From Stieleria bergensis (lineage in GTDB: Bacteria; Planctomycetota; Planctomycetia; Pirellulales; Pirellulaceae), in NCBI GenBank assembly GCA_007745635.1, contig CP036272.1:6749566-6813565 (forward strand): a stretch of DNA of 64,000 bases, given 5' to 3'. Made by a program: the position numbers and the translations under genes. The notes under the pieces were generated by a model that saw only the letters and a list, made by a program, of their open reading frames with translations, was not told where the DNA came from and did not search any database. This document shows positions 18,743 to 27,231 of the stretch, in pieces (the first letter of the stretch is position 1; each line of letters starts with the position of its first letter).

Positions 18743-20056
18743 ATGCGTTTCCTCCTTCTCACCTTGTCACTGTTTCTGCTTGCCACACCCTTGCGCGCAG
18801 ACAATCCTCCCAACATCATCCTCATCATGGTTGATGACATGGGACGCGACTGGGTTAGCTGCTACGGTGCAGAAAACCAAACACCCAACATCGACCGACT
18901 TGCCAAACAAGGCCTGCGGTACACGACAGCATGGTGCACGCCGATCTGCACACCCACTCGAGTCACGCTGTTAACTGGCCAGTATCCGTTTCGCCACGGC
19001 TGGGTACAGCACTACGATGTGCCTCGCTGGGGAGGTGATGGCCTGGACTGGAACAGATTCACGACCTTCGCCAGCGCCATTCGCGACGCCGGCTACGCGA
19101 CAGGTATCGGCGGCAAATGGCAGATCAACGACCTGCGATCACAGCCACAGGCCTTGAAACATCACGGCTTCGACGAACACTGCGTCTGGACGGGCGCCGA
19201 GAAGGGGCATCCAGAGACCGAAGAACGCTACTTTGGCGGCCACATCATGACCAACGGCAATCGCGAGACCGCCGCCTACGGACCGGACACCATCAATGAC
19301 TTTGCCTGCGACTTTGTTCGCCGCCACAAAAACGAACCGTTTCTGTTCTACTACCCGATGCTGCTGGCTCACGGTCCGTTCGGTGCAACGCCGCTGAACC
19401 GAGACAATCCTCCGACTGAAAAGACACAGCAATACGCTGGCTATGTGACCTACATGGACAAGCTGGTTGGCAATCTGATCGACGCTGTCGACGATGCAGG
19501 CGTTGCCCAGAACACGCTGATCCTGTTTGTCGGTGACAACGGTTCATCCGCCGCAGGGACACTTGGCGCGAAGCCTTACAATAAAGGAAAAGGGCAACGA
19601 GCGAGCTGGGGCGTGCATGTGCCGTTCATCGTTCGCGCTCCGTTTTTGATCCCGCAGGCGGGCCTGTACTCCACAGATCTCGTCGACTTCACCGACATCT
19701 ATCCGACACTTGTCGAACTGACCGGCGCCAAACTGCCCAGCGGCGTCACACTTGATGGCAAGTCACTCGTCCCGAGTCTTTCCGGCGACGAAGACCCGTT
19801 CAAAAAGCGGAACTGGATCTTCTCACAAATTGGAGACTTTCGAATGGTTCGCGACTGGCAGTATTTGCTCGACAATCAACAGGGTTGTTACCAGATTGAA
19901 GACGATCCGCAACAAACCAAGAACCTCTTCACGTCCAAAGAACGCATTGTTCCTGGCCGCCGCGCCCGTCTGCAAAAGATCCTCAATCGCTTGCCCCCCA
20001 ACGCCCCGGCACCGTTTCCAGAATTTCAGCACAAACACGACCCGACAGCGAAGTGA
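18743..20056 (+). CDS. Secreted sulfatase with GKWQ in place of GKWH
   Basis: 437 residues from ATG 18743, chosen because it begins a clean signal peptide (MRFLLLTLSLFLLATPLRA); the frame is open 22 codons further upstream. Sulfatase blocks seen: IIMVDDMGRD-like N-terminal metal site (MVDDMGRDW), C69-T-P-T-R (Cys-type), FVGDNGSS, and a C-terminal sub-domain with NWIFSQIGDFRMVRDWQYLL. At the second signature the sequence is GIGGKWQIND, with Gln127 where the catalytic His of arylsulfatases normally sits. This may be a subfamily trait or a sign of lost activity. It starts 43 bases after the decayed DUF1592 gene and is the last member of the decaying sigma-headed cluster; its own frame is intact. 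Confidence 0.88.
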   Translation: MRFLLLTLSLFLLATPLRADNPPNIILIMVDDMGRDWVSCYGAENQTPNIDRLAKQGLRYTTAWCTPICTPTRVTLLTGQYPFRHGWVQHYDVPRWGGDGLDWNRFTTFASAIRDAGYATGIGGKWQINDLRSQPQALKHHGFDEHCVWTGAEKGHPETEERYFGGHIMTNGNRETAAYGPDTINDFACDFVRRHKNEPFLFYYPMLLAHGPFGATPLNRDNPPTEKTQQYAGYVTYMDKLVGNLIDAVDDAGVAQNTLILFVGDNGSSAAGTLGAKPYNKGKGQRASWGVHVPFIVRAPFLIPQAGLYSTDLVDFTDIYPTLVELTGAKLPSGVTLDGKSLVPSLSGDEDPFKKRNWIFSQIGDFRMVRDWQYLLDNQQGCYQIEDDPQQTKNLFTSKERIVPGRRARLQKILNRLPPNAPAPFPEFQHKHDPTAK

Positions 20057-20299
20057 AACCACGAATCACTCAAGCGTTGATCTGAATGGTCGCTTCCTTC
20101 GGCGAGCGAGTTTGCAACACAGAGGAAGAGACCGAAAAAAACTCAGTGACCTCTGTGGCTCTGTGTTTAATTTGCCGCCCCATGCTTACGTCAAACAACT
20201 GGCTCACGCCAGTCACACAGTTCAGGCATTCATAGGGCTTGCTGATTGAGTCGAACACCTTGGTTTTTGCTTGGCTTGGCGGCTTGCTTGCTGTTTCGA

Positions 20300-20339
20300 G
20301 TGCAAGGCTTTTGGCGACTTTGGGCGAAAAGCCTTGCAC
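20300..20339. repeat. Long hairpin with perfect 13-bp stem
   Basis: GTGCAAGGCTTTT at 20300-20312 pairs perfectly with AAAAGCCTTGCAC at 20327-20339 around a 14-base loop. It lies 240 bases downstream of the sulfatase stop. It could end transcripts from the left or belong to a repeated palindromic element; it has no T-tract on the plus strand. Confidence 0.7.
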
Positions 20340-20374
20340 GTGATTGCGTTCCAAGCGACTATCCCGAACCAGTT

Positions 20375-20396
20375 GTAGAACACCTACGGCGTTCGG
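20375..20396 (+). repeat. 22-bp inverted repeat, left copy
   Basis: Exact reverse complement of bases 21072-21093. The core GTAGAACACCTACGGCGTTC also resembles the TAGAACACCTTCGGCGTTC block inside every unit of the tandem array, so the flank and the array share ancestry. Confidence 0.85.
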
Positions 20397-20426
20397 AGAC
20401 AATGTGTGTAGGGCCTGTGTGTGGGG

Positions 20427-20973
20427 CCTGTCCCCAGGGTGCGCTGCGCGACCCTGGGCTATGGAATAGAACACCTTCGGCGTTCAGGCATTCAAGACTG
20501 GGGACAGTCCCCGGAGGATGATTGTGATTCCCTCTTTCGTGCTCTTCGCGTCCTTCGTGGTTTATTCCCGGTTTTGCGACGATTGCCAGCCTGTCCCCAG
20601 GGTGCGCTGCGCGACCCTGGGCTATGGGGTAGAACACCTTCGGCGTTCAGGCATTCAAGACGGGGGACAGCCCCGGAGGATGATTGTGATTCCCTCCTTC
20701 GTGCTCTTCGCGTCCTTCGTGGTTTATTCCCGGTTTTGCGACGATTGCCAGCCTGTCCCCAGGGTCCGCTGCGCGACCCTGGGCTATGGAATAGAACACC
20801 TTCGGCGTTCAGGCATTCAAGACTGGGGACAGTCGCCGGAGGATGATTGCGATTCCCTCCTTCGTGCTCTTCGCGTCCTTCGTGGTTTATTCCCGGTTTT
20901 GCGACGATTGCCAGTCTGTCCCCAGGGTGCGCTGCGCACCTTGGGTTATGGAATAGAACACCTTCGGCGTTCG
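20427..20973. repeat. Tandem array of about 163-bp palindrome-rich units
   Basis: Units start at 20427, 20590, 20752 and 20915 (periods 163, 162, 163): three complete copies and a partial fourth of about 59 bases. Each complete unit holds three self-complementary blocks: CCCAGGGT...ACCCTGGG around GCGCTGCGCG, GAACACC...GGCGTTC, and GGGGACAGTCCCC. A non-palindromic spacer contains CTCTTCGCGTCCTTCGTGG. The copies differ at only a few positions, suggesting recent or homogenised duplication. The structure is like a REP/BIME-type extragenic element rather than CRISPR, since repeats and spacers are equally conserved. Confidence 0.88.
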
Positions 20974-21071
20974 GAAATGATGCGTGATGACAAACCGCTC
21001 GATGGAATCTCGCTGGCAACCGTGGTGTATTTCCCAGATTCTGTTGGCCGAAGAAAACTCAGCCTCGAGGC

Positions 21072-21093
21072 CCGAACGCCGTAGGTGTTCTAC
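21072..21093 (-). repeat. 22-bp inverted repeat, right copy
   Basis: Exact reverse complement of bases 20375-20396. Together the two copies enclose about 700 bases containing the whole tandem array, like the ends of a small element, but no transposase is encoded between them and no target-site duplication was recognised. Confidence 0.85.
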
Positions 21094-21374
21094 ACTTGCT
21101 ATTGGGCGTTGCGTCGAGAGAGCAAGTGCCACCTGCTGCATTGGAGTTAGCCAGAGGTGGCTCTACCATCCGAGCCAGCAGTGTTGATTAAATCAGCAAG
21201 CCCTTCATAGTTCCTCCATCAGAGAACGCGTGAATCCCAAAGCATCCCATCGCAGGAAATTTCCTTGCGATGGCTGTTTGCCGTCGTTCGCGTCGCCAGC
21301 TCAGACACTGCTGTGACTGAGCGTCGCCGATGGTGACATTGAACCAGTCGCTGGACCTGGACCGATGCGACGGG

Positions 21375-22478
21375 TTACTTGACTGGCCGTTCGCCGTAAC
21401 CATCCCAAACCCATTCAATGGCGTGCGGCAAGAACTGCTGCTTGGCGTTGCGGATCCCGTGCCCTGAGTTCCGGCAGAACAGGTACTGATACTCGTACCC
21501 CTTGGCCTTGAGCACTTTGGCCATGCGATGGTTGGCTTCCACCCAATCATGCATGTCATCACGCATCACATTGGGGTTCAACAGATCTCGGTCACCCACT
21601 GAGATGAACAAGCGGATCGGTTTCTTGGGCTGATTAGCAATCAATGTTTCATGAAATCCCCAGGCACCATCGGGGTACTGTGGATCAAACGGCCAAGCTT
21701 GATTGACGAAGGTCCCTGAAGTGGTCAGGACGCGGCGGTACAGATCGTTGCGGAACCAAGCCATAATCAAAGACGCTGAACCGCCGGAACTGGACCCCAT
21801 CACAGCTCGTCCGTCGGGATCTTTTGTCAACTTCACCTGGCACTTGTCTTCCACTCGTGGCAACACCTCGGTCTCGATGTATTCGGCGAACAGGCCTGAC
21901 ATGTTGTCGTATTCACGACCACGTTGATGCCCCTGAGCGTCGCCGCCACCATTGGCGATTTGAATCAAAATGATCGCTGGAATTCGTTTTTGTGCGATCA
22001 GATTATCCAGGATGCGAGGCAGCGTCCCCTTTGACTTGCCCTTTGGTCCATCGTGAACCACCATGAAAGGAGCCACAGATCCCGGCTTGTACTGGGCCGG
22101 GATGTAAACCGTGATTTGTCGCTCGTAATCGATCTCATGCGTGTCAACGATCAGCGTCTTTGGATTTTCAGGATCGACCTTTCCAAAGACTTTTCTTGCG
22201 ATTCCAGGATTGAAGATCTTAGTCTCCCGTGAATCGATTTTGAACTGTTGAATCGATCCACGAGGCACGCCATCGACCACGTTGTTTTCAGGAGCCGAGA
22301 CATACTCAGGCCCGATCACAAAATTATCATGAACGTCAATCTCGGGATCCTCGCCAGTCGGGAGCACGGTAAACGCGGGTGCTCCCGGCGCGTCGTATTG
22401 GCGAATCGGCGGTGCCGCAGTAACAGGACTGAGCATCGCTGACGCGACTAGCAAGGACAAAGAAAGTGGCTTCAACAT
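21375..22478 (-). CDS. Secreted esterase, enterochelin-esterase (Fes)-like alpha/beta hydrolase
   Basis: 367 residues from ATG 22478, chosen because it opens a signal peptide (MLKPLSLSLLVASAMLSPVTAA); the frame is open 27 codons further upstream. The alpha/beta-hydrolase core is of the Fes/esterase D type: ITVYIPAQYKPGSVAPFMVVHDG as first strand, the nucleophile elbow GSSSGG at 228-233 (S230), FISVGDRDLLNP for the acid region and FCRNSGHGIRNAK carrying the His. Such enzymes cleave ester-linked groups, in polysaccharide-degrading bacteria often acyl or feruloyl decorations. The substrate is not known here. It is the last gene of a same-strand run with a ThuA-like protein, a sulfatase and an oxidoreductase, which suggests sugar-related work. 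Confidence 0.85.
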   Translation of the reverse strand: MLKPLSLSLLVASAMLSPVTAAPPIRQYDAPGAPAFTVLPTGEDPEIDVHDNFVIGPEYVSAPENNVVDGVPRGSIQQFKIDSRETKIFNPGIARKVFGKVDPENPKTLIVDTHEIDYERQITVYIPAQYKPGSVAPFMVVHDGPKGKSKGTLPRILDNLIAQKRIPAIILIQIANGGGDAQGHQRGREYDNMSGLFAEYIETEVLPRVEDKCQVKLTKDPDGRAVMGSSSGGSASLIMAWFRNDLYRRVLTTSGTFVNQAWPFDPQYPDGAWGFHETLIANQPKKPIRLFISVGDRDLLNPNVMRDDMHDWVEANHRMAKVLKAKGYEYQYLFCRNSGHGIRNAKQQFLPHAIEWVWDGYGERPVK

Positions 22479-22695
22479 CAGTAATCTCGCAAGGTGTGTG
22501 ACTTCGAACCTAAACCGACAGCAGGTCCCGCGTGGCTCTGCGCTGCCGCTAGGCTGCAAAACTTTGGTCCGCCATCATAACTGAACAGAGGAATTGGCGT
22601 TTGAAGAGTGCGATAAAAAACAACACCGCTGTCACATTCTAGCGGTCGTTGGCGCGGAAACAGCACGAGACACTCAACCACAACAGGGCGTTTGA

Positions 22696-23649
22696 TTAGT
22701 CGCCCGATGGCGGGGCGCGACGTTTGCCTTTCCAGTCTCGCATGTCGTCGGTTGTTCCCACCCTGTTCTGCTGGTTGGTGATCCCTTCACAAACCAACGG
22801 CATTAGCGGATCGGCGGATTCCTTCATCGCCCAAGCCATGGCTCGAAACAAGACGATCCGCAACTCCGGATCATAATAGCTGAATGTATTGTGCCCTAAG
22901 GTTGTGCCGAACACTCGGCCAGCGCCTGATTCCAAGGTCCAGAACATTGGCGAGCGAGACTTGGACAGCATCGATTCAGGCACCCGCGCAGAGCTTCGTT
23001 TTGGTGGCCCTGTTCGTACTGTGCCCAGAACATTGACTCCATCCATCCGATGAAGGTCCCAGTAGAATTCGTCGACGATGGAGAGCTTGTTGGGGAATCC
23101 CTTGAAGATCGGATGCGCATTATCAATGGTGATGTCTTCAAAGATCGCTCCCCACTGCGAACGTCCTTCGTCCCAAGCCATGCCAAGACATTCGGCTAGT
23201 TTTTTGCCTTCCGACGAAGGCCGCATGATCGCCGTCTCATGGATCGCAACCACACCGCCGCCGCGTTGAAGATACGACCTGAACATCGAATACTGCCGTG
23301 TCGTTAGCTGTGGCAAATGCAAGTACATGACGACAAGATCCGCATTTTCAAATTGTTCCTGGGACGGAAACAGATACGCGTGCTCGATCGTGAACCGAGG
23401 GACTTTAGCAAGCAATCCGGTCATCAGATCCCGAACGCGAAGGTAATCGTGAGCGCCTGGCTGATGTGGTTTGTCATACCCCCAGACCCACACAATGCGT
23501 CGATCTTTGGACGGCTCAGATTGTTCAACTCGACCAATGATCTGTTCGACCTTCGACCGAGGGATCAACGGCTTCGGCTTCTGCCAGGTATGTTGTGCTT
23601 GGCAGATTGAAGAGCCAAGGATCAGAAACAGGAACACTCGAGTGAGCAT
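22696..23649 (-). CDS. Secreted ThuA-like (trehalose utilisation) domain protein
   Basis: 317 residues from ATG 23649, which begins a compact signal peptide (MLTRVFLFLILGSSICQA). ATG 23673, eight codons earlier, is equally possible. The body matches the ThuA-like class I glutamine-amidotransferase-related fold: RRIVWVWGYDKPHQPGAHDYLRV, then a strand-helix stretch ADLVVMYLHLP, the loop RGGGVVAIHETAI, HPIFKGFP, GRVFGTTLGHN near the C-terminus and a final helix LRIVLFRAMAWAM. ThuA-like proteins accompany Gfo/Idh oxidoreductases in sugar catabolic clusters, and one lies two genes upstream. Biochemical function is unknown. The C-terminus (GITNQQNRVGTTDDMRDWKGKRR) is a charged tail. Confidence 0.82.
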   Translation of the reverse strand: MLTRVFLFLILGSSICQAQHTWQKPKPLIPRSKVEQIIGRVEQSEPSKDRRIVWVWGYDKPHQPGAHDYLRVRDLMTGLLAKVPRFTIEHAYLFPSQEQFENADLVVMYLHLPQLTTRQYSMFRSYLQRGGGVVAIHETAIMRPSSEGKKLAECLGMAWDEGRSQWGAIFEDITIDNAHPIFKGFPNKLSIVDEFYWDLHRMDGVNVLGTVRTGPPKRSSARVPESMLSKSRSPMFWTLESGAGRVFGTTLGHNTFSYYDPELRIVLFRAMAWAMKESADPLMPLVCEGITNQQNRVGTTDDMRDWKGKRRAPPSGD

Positions 23650-23693
23650 GGTCAGTCTATGGGATGGAAGCATTGTGATTTGAATCGCAGGAT

Positions 23694-24005
23694 TTATAAA
23701 GCAACCCAACGTTGGCGTGGCCATGTCTTTCCGGCGATCACTGCATGTGGATTACTTCGGCTTGGAAGCCAACTGATGAACGGTGCTTGGGAATGTCCCA
23801 GTAAAGACTTCCCCTCGGGCACCACGAGTGAACGCGTTCCTGGACGAACTTCGATGGATTGCCTAACACGCGTGCTGGGTGAGTGATCTCTGCGGGGAAG
23901 CGTTACATCCAGCCTCCGCTGCGTTGCAACAGGCGACGCAGCGAAGCAGGCCGAAAAGACAACGATGGCAGAGAGAAAAGCAGATCGAAAAAGCATGGCT
24001 CGCAT
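23694..24005 (-). CDS. Doubtful small ORF with signal-peptide-like start
   Basis: 103 codons beginning 17 bases after the sulfatase stop, same strand. The first 23 residues (MRAMLFRSAFLSAIVVFSACFAA) look like a signal peptide. The remainder is rich in Arg, Ser and Pro, shows no recognisable domain and ends just before the ThuA-like gene. It might be the relic of a larger secreted-protein gene of which only the export signal is left, or a chance frame. No function is proposed. Confidence 0.25.
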   Translation of the reverse strand: MRAMLFRSAFLSAIVVFSACFAASPVATQRRLDVTLPRRDHSPSTRVRQSIEVRPGTRSLVVPEGKSLLGHSQAPFISWLPSRSNPHAVIAGKTWPRQRWVAL

Positions 24006-24022
24006 CTGGAAAGGAGAGCTGG

Positions 24023-25654
24023 TTACCGCAAGCGTTGGCGAACAACGGCGGGAAGGCGTGGATCCTTTAGATTGACCACCTTGACGTTCCTGTCGTTCTT
24101 CAATGGTCGACCGAGAGTGCTGCGACCGCTAGCGACTTGGCGTCTTAACTCCAACACCATTTGCTCGACCCGCTGTGGCTGTTCGGCGGCCAAGTTCTTG
24201 TCCTCATGAGGATCCTGAGAGAGATCGAACAACTGCACGAAGGGAGGCTTGAGTAGATCCAACTCCGTTGGCTTACCGGAGAAGTTCTGTAGCGCCTTGG
24301 CCCAGGCCACATCGGGCATCGGGTCACTGCCCAGAGCGTTCTCTGAATTGGCCTGGGTTCCGCTTCCTGGGCAAAGACAAAGTTTCCAATCACCGTCTCG
24401 AATCACAAATGAAGCCACAGACTGCAGGACCAGTGTTTTTCGAAGTCCCAGATCATCTGGGTGCCGCAGTAGATTGGCAAAGCTGATCGAGTCAGGACCT
24501 TCATCAGGCTTCATTTCCGTACCGGCCAGTTCAGCAAAGGTCGCGAATAAGTCGTTCAACCCGACCAATGCCTGGCAGGTTTCTCCCTGCGGCGTCTGGC
24601 CCGGCCAACTGGCGATCAATGGGACTCGCAAGCCTCCCTCGTACGCAGAGAACTTGTATCCTCGATGCGGACCACTTGGATAGTGTCCCGCTTTTTCAAG
24701 TTGATGAATCTGTGCAGGGGTGGATTTGAGCAGATTGCCAGCATAAGGCGCCGGCCCATGATCAGAGGAGAACAGGATCAGAGTGTTCTCGTAAAGATTC
24801 TTGTCTTTGAGCGATTTCACGACCCGCTGAACGGAGTGATCGACTTCCATGACAAAATCGCCATACACCCCGAGTTGACTTTTGCCTTGCCATTGTGTGC
24901 CAGGACTGGTGGGCGTGTGAGGTGCAGTGAGCGCAAGGAACAGAAAGAACGGCTTACCTGTTTGTTGCTGTTGGATGAATGACTCGGCTTCCTGATAAAA
25001 GGTCTCAAGCACTTCGTGATCTTGGAAATCCTTTTCAGCAGGCCCGACGCGATTGAAGGCACTCCATCCTTTTTGCGCGGTGATGTCGCCTTGCCAGACA
25101 TGATTCCGAGCAAACGCGTAGGGGTACATGTCCAGAGATCCCGGCAGAATAAAGCTCTCATCGAACCCAAACTGCACGGGGCCGTACTTCAACGGTTTTG
25201 TATAGTCGACATTGTCGGGACCCTGTTTTTTGCCGTCCAGGGTCGTCATCGTTGTCCCGAGATGCCACTTGCCGACATATCCGGTTTCGTATCCGGATCG
25301 TTGCAGGAGTTTGCCAAGCGTCGATTTTTCTGTACCGGGTTTTGGCCCCACGAACCCCCAGGGTCCACTGTTCACCGCCGCACCAAATCGCCACGGGTAG
25401 CGACCGGTCATCAATGCTCTGCGAGTGGGCCCGCAAACGGAGGCATTTGGATGCGCATCAGTAAAACGGACTCCGCTGCGAGCCAAGCGATCGATGTTAG
25501 GCGTCTCGATCAGACAACGTTCCCCGCCATAGCAGGCCACATCGCCAATCCCCAAGTCGTCTGCCAGGATAAAAACGACATTGGGCTGTTTCGCAGCGGA
25601 AACACTGTGAAACGTCAAGAGGCAAAGCAAGAGAGTGTTAAGAAGCGATTTCAT
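24023..25654 (-). CDS. Secreted Cys-type sulfatase
   Basis: 543 residues with a signal peptide (MKSLLNTLLLCLLTFHSVSA). Sulfatase blocks: VFILADDLGIGD, C74-G-P-T-R in SVCGPTRRALMTGRYPW, GYVGKWHLGTT, ALTAPHTP and LFSSDHGPAPY. The C-terminal sub-domain contains FVIRDGDWKLCLCPGSGT and a basic end. All catalytic blocks are present, so it should be active after formylglycine maturation. An insertion at about 150-220 with QFGFDESFILPGSLDMYPYAF is typical of arylsulfatase-A-like enzymes in this phylum. It lies 95 bases after the oxidoreductase and may share its transcript. The substrate is unknown. Confidence 0.93.
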   Translation of the reverse strand: MKSLLNTLLLCLLTFHSVSAAKQPNVVFILADDLGIGDVACYGGERCLIETPNIDRLARSGVRFTDAHPNASVCGPTRRALMTGRYPWRFGAAVNSGPWGFVGPKPGTEKSTLGKLLQRSGYETGYVGKWHLGTTMTTLDGKKQGPDNVDYTKPLKYGPVQFGFDESFILPGSLDMYPYAFARNHVWQGDITAQKGWSAFNRVGPAEKDFQDHEVLETFYQEAESFIQQQQTGKPFFLFLALTAPHTPTSPGTQWQGKSQLGVYGDFVMEVDHSVQRVVKSLKDKNLYENTLILFSSDHGPAPYAGNLLKSTPAQIHQLEKAGHYPSGPHRGYKFSAYEGGLRVPLIASWPGQTPQGETCQALVGLNDLFATFAELAGTEMKPDEGPDSISFANLLRHPDDLGLRKTLVLQSVASFVIRDGDWKLCLCPGSGTQANSENALGSDPMPDVAWAKALQNFSGKPTELDLLKPPFVQLFDLSQDPHEDKNLAAEQPQRVEQMVLELRRQVASGRSTLGRPLKNDRNVKVVNLKDPRLPAVVRQRLR

Positions 25655-25749
25655 TGATCATCAGTGCAGGAGGGCTGGTTTCATCGACCATCAGGTCGGG
25701 GATCAGAATCGTCAAGCGACAGGTCTCAGGGCAACGCGAACGGCCGTGG

Positions 25750-27036
25750 CTATTGCCAGTTTCGTTCGGGCCGTGCACAGAGTCGATTGGCTTCGTCGTC
25801 ATCCAGGAACTGCAGCGTCTTGGGGTCGAGTTTAACGGTCCGCCCCAGCATCCAAGCGATGGCGGCGGCATGACAGGCGATGTGCGACTGCCGCATGGCG
25901 TTTTGATTGGCGACCGGCAACTCACGGGACTTGATGCAATCAAAGAAGTTTCGGCTGTGCGCTTCGACATCCAAGCCGGAACCCTTTTGTGGCAATGGCT
26001 TGACCGCCGACATCAACTTCTCTGGGGACACCACAATCCCGCCGCTATCGCCGACTTCGACAATGCCTTTGCTGCCGACAAATCGCACCGGACAAGTCCC
26101 CAGTGACTGAATCCATCCCGGACGCTGGCCAAAGGGCGTTTGCAGGAAATCGATCCGCAGCGGCGTCCCATCGGCATAAGTCGCCGTGACACCTTTTTCA
26201 TCCGCAGCGTATTGAACAGGCACGGTATCATCCGCATGATGAGCCCACTGGCAAAGATCCACGGTGTGCGCTCCCCAGTCCAAGAGCCGCGCCCCGGAAT
26301 CAAAGTCATAGTAGCCTCGCCATCGACCGTTGACATAATCTTGATGATAAGGCCGCCAGGGAGCGGGCCCTAACCAGAGGTTCCAATCACATTGTTTTGC
26401 ATTGGGGGTTGGCTGTCCCGGCAGCCATTGTGTTTTGATCTCGGGAACGTAAACCGTCGCATGCAGTGACTTGAGATCGCCCAGCACGCCGTCATGCACC
26501 AACCGCACTGCCTCGACAAAGTTCGCAACGGAGCGACGCTGCGTACCGGCTTGAAAGACGCGTCCCGTTCGATCGATGGTTTCGGCAAGTTGCTTACACA
26601 GATCGATGGTGATGCCGCAGGGCTTTTCGCTGTAAACGTCCTTGCCCGCTTCGGCAGCCAACATCGATGCCGTGGCGTGCCAACGGTCGCCGGTGGCAAT
26701 GAACACCGCGTCAATGTCCTTGCGGTCGAGCAACTGACGAAAATCACCGAGCGTTTCGCAGGCAGCGTCACCGTACACGTTGTCGACAAGCTTCTTGCCG
26801 GCATCCCGTCTTGTTTGCTGAACATCAGCAATGGCAACGCATTGAACATCTTTGTGCTTCAGCATTCCGCCCAAGACGTATTTGGCTCGGGGGCCAATCC
26901 CAATCACACCCAGACGAATGCGTTCACTGGCAACAGCACTGGCGGCAAGCACCTGCTCCTGTTGCCCGTAGCCGCCAGCGACGACCCCCGATGCAACGCC
27001 GACACTTGTTTTCAAAAAGGCTCTTCGATCAGACAT
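25750..27036 (-). CDS. Gfo/Idh/MocA family oxidoreductase with Tat signal
   Basis: 428 residues. A Tat-type leader (DRRAFLKTSVGVASGVVAGG) indicates export to the periplasm already folded. The NAD(P)-binding Rossmann region starts IRLGVIGIGPRAKYVLGGML (GxGxR variant at 46-50). E137-K-P-C-G follows strand five as in the family (EKP motif). The C-terminal substrate-binding half has WNLWLGPAPWRPYHQDYVNGRWRGYYDFDSG and LLDWGAHTVDLCQWAHH, hallmarks of the planctomycete secreted subgroup. The reaction is presumed to be oxidation or reduction of a sugar or inositol derivative; cofactor and substrate are unknown. It is the first gene of the minus-strand run down to 21375, divergent from the SDR gene. 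Confidence 0.92.
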   Translation of the reverse strand: MSDRRAFLKTSVGVASGVVAGGYGQQEQVLAASAVASERIRLGVIGIGPRAKYVLGGMLKHKDVQCVAIADVQQTRRDAGKKLVDNVYGDAACETLGDFRQLLDRKDIDAVFIATGDRWHATASMLAAEAGKDVYSEKPCGITIDLCKQLAETIDRTGRVFQAGTQRRSVANFVEAVRLVHDGVLGDLKSLHATVYVPEIKTQWLPGQPTPNAKQCDWNLWLGPAPWRPYHQDYVNGRWRGYYDFDSGARLLDWGAHTVDLCQWAHHADDTVPVQYAADEKGVTATYADGTPLRIDFLQTPFGQRPGWIQSLGTCPVRFVGSKGIVEVGDSGGIVVSPEKLMSAVKPLPQKGSGLDVEAHSRNFFDCIKSRELPVANQNAMRQSHIACHAAAIAWMLGRTVKLDPKTLQFLDDDEANRLCARPERNWQ

Positions 27037-27231
27037 CGCAGTTTACGCTTAGAAAAGGAATGAATCTGAAGCGGGGTTTCTCATGACAGCAATCGAGACC
27101 TGCATTAAGATCAACAGCGCAGCCAGCGACGATGCGTTTCCCGCATCCTGAATTGTAATCGAATCTCGACTGCGCAGGTCGGTTGTCAGCCAGACCATCC
27201 AACGCAGCGTAGAGCCACAGTGGGATCCAAG

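Larger units (their letters stand above)
20057..21374. other. 1.3-kb gene-free repeat island
   Basis: Between a plus-strand sulfatase and a minus-strand esterase that converge on it. It contains an 8-bp inverted pair ACACAGAGG/CCTCTGTGG (about 20115-20150), a 13-bp stem hairpin (20300-20339), a pair of perfect 22-bp inverted repeats (20375-20396 and 21072-21093), and a tandem array of about 163-bp units (20427-20973). Open frames on both strands across the array are by-products of the repeats. No gene seen. Confidence 0.85.

Noticed and set aside
20427-20973. CRISPR array
   Set aside because: Units are about 163 bp and conserved over their whole length, with no unique spacers and no cas genes in the window.
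20427-21084. Open frames of 141-188 codons on both strands through the repeat array
   Set aside because: The translations repeat with the 163-bp DNA unit and exist on both strands at once, so they reflect the repeats and not protein coding.
20375-21093. Insertion sequence bounded by the 22-bp inverted repeats
   Set aside because: No transposase is encoded inside and no target-site duplication was recognised; it is kept as a repeat element only.
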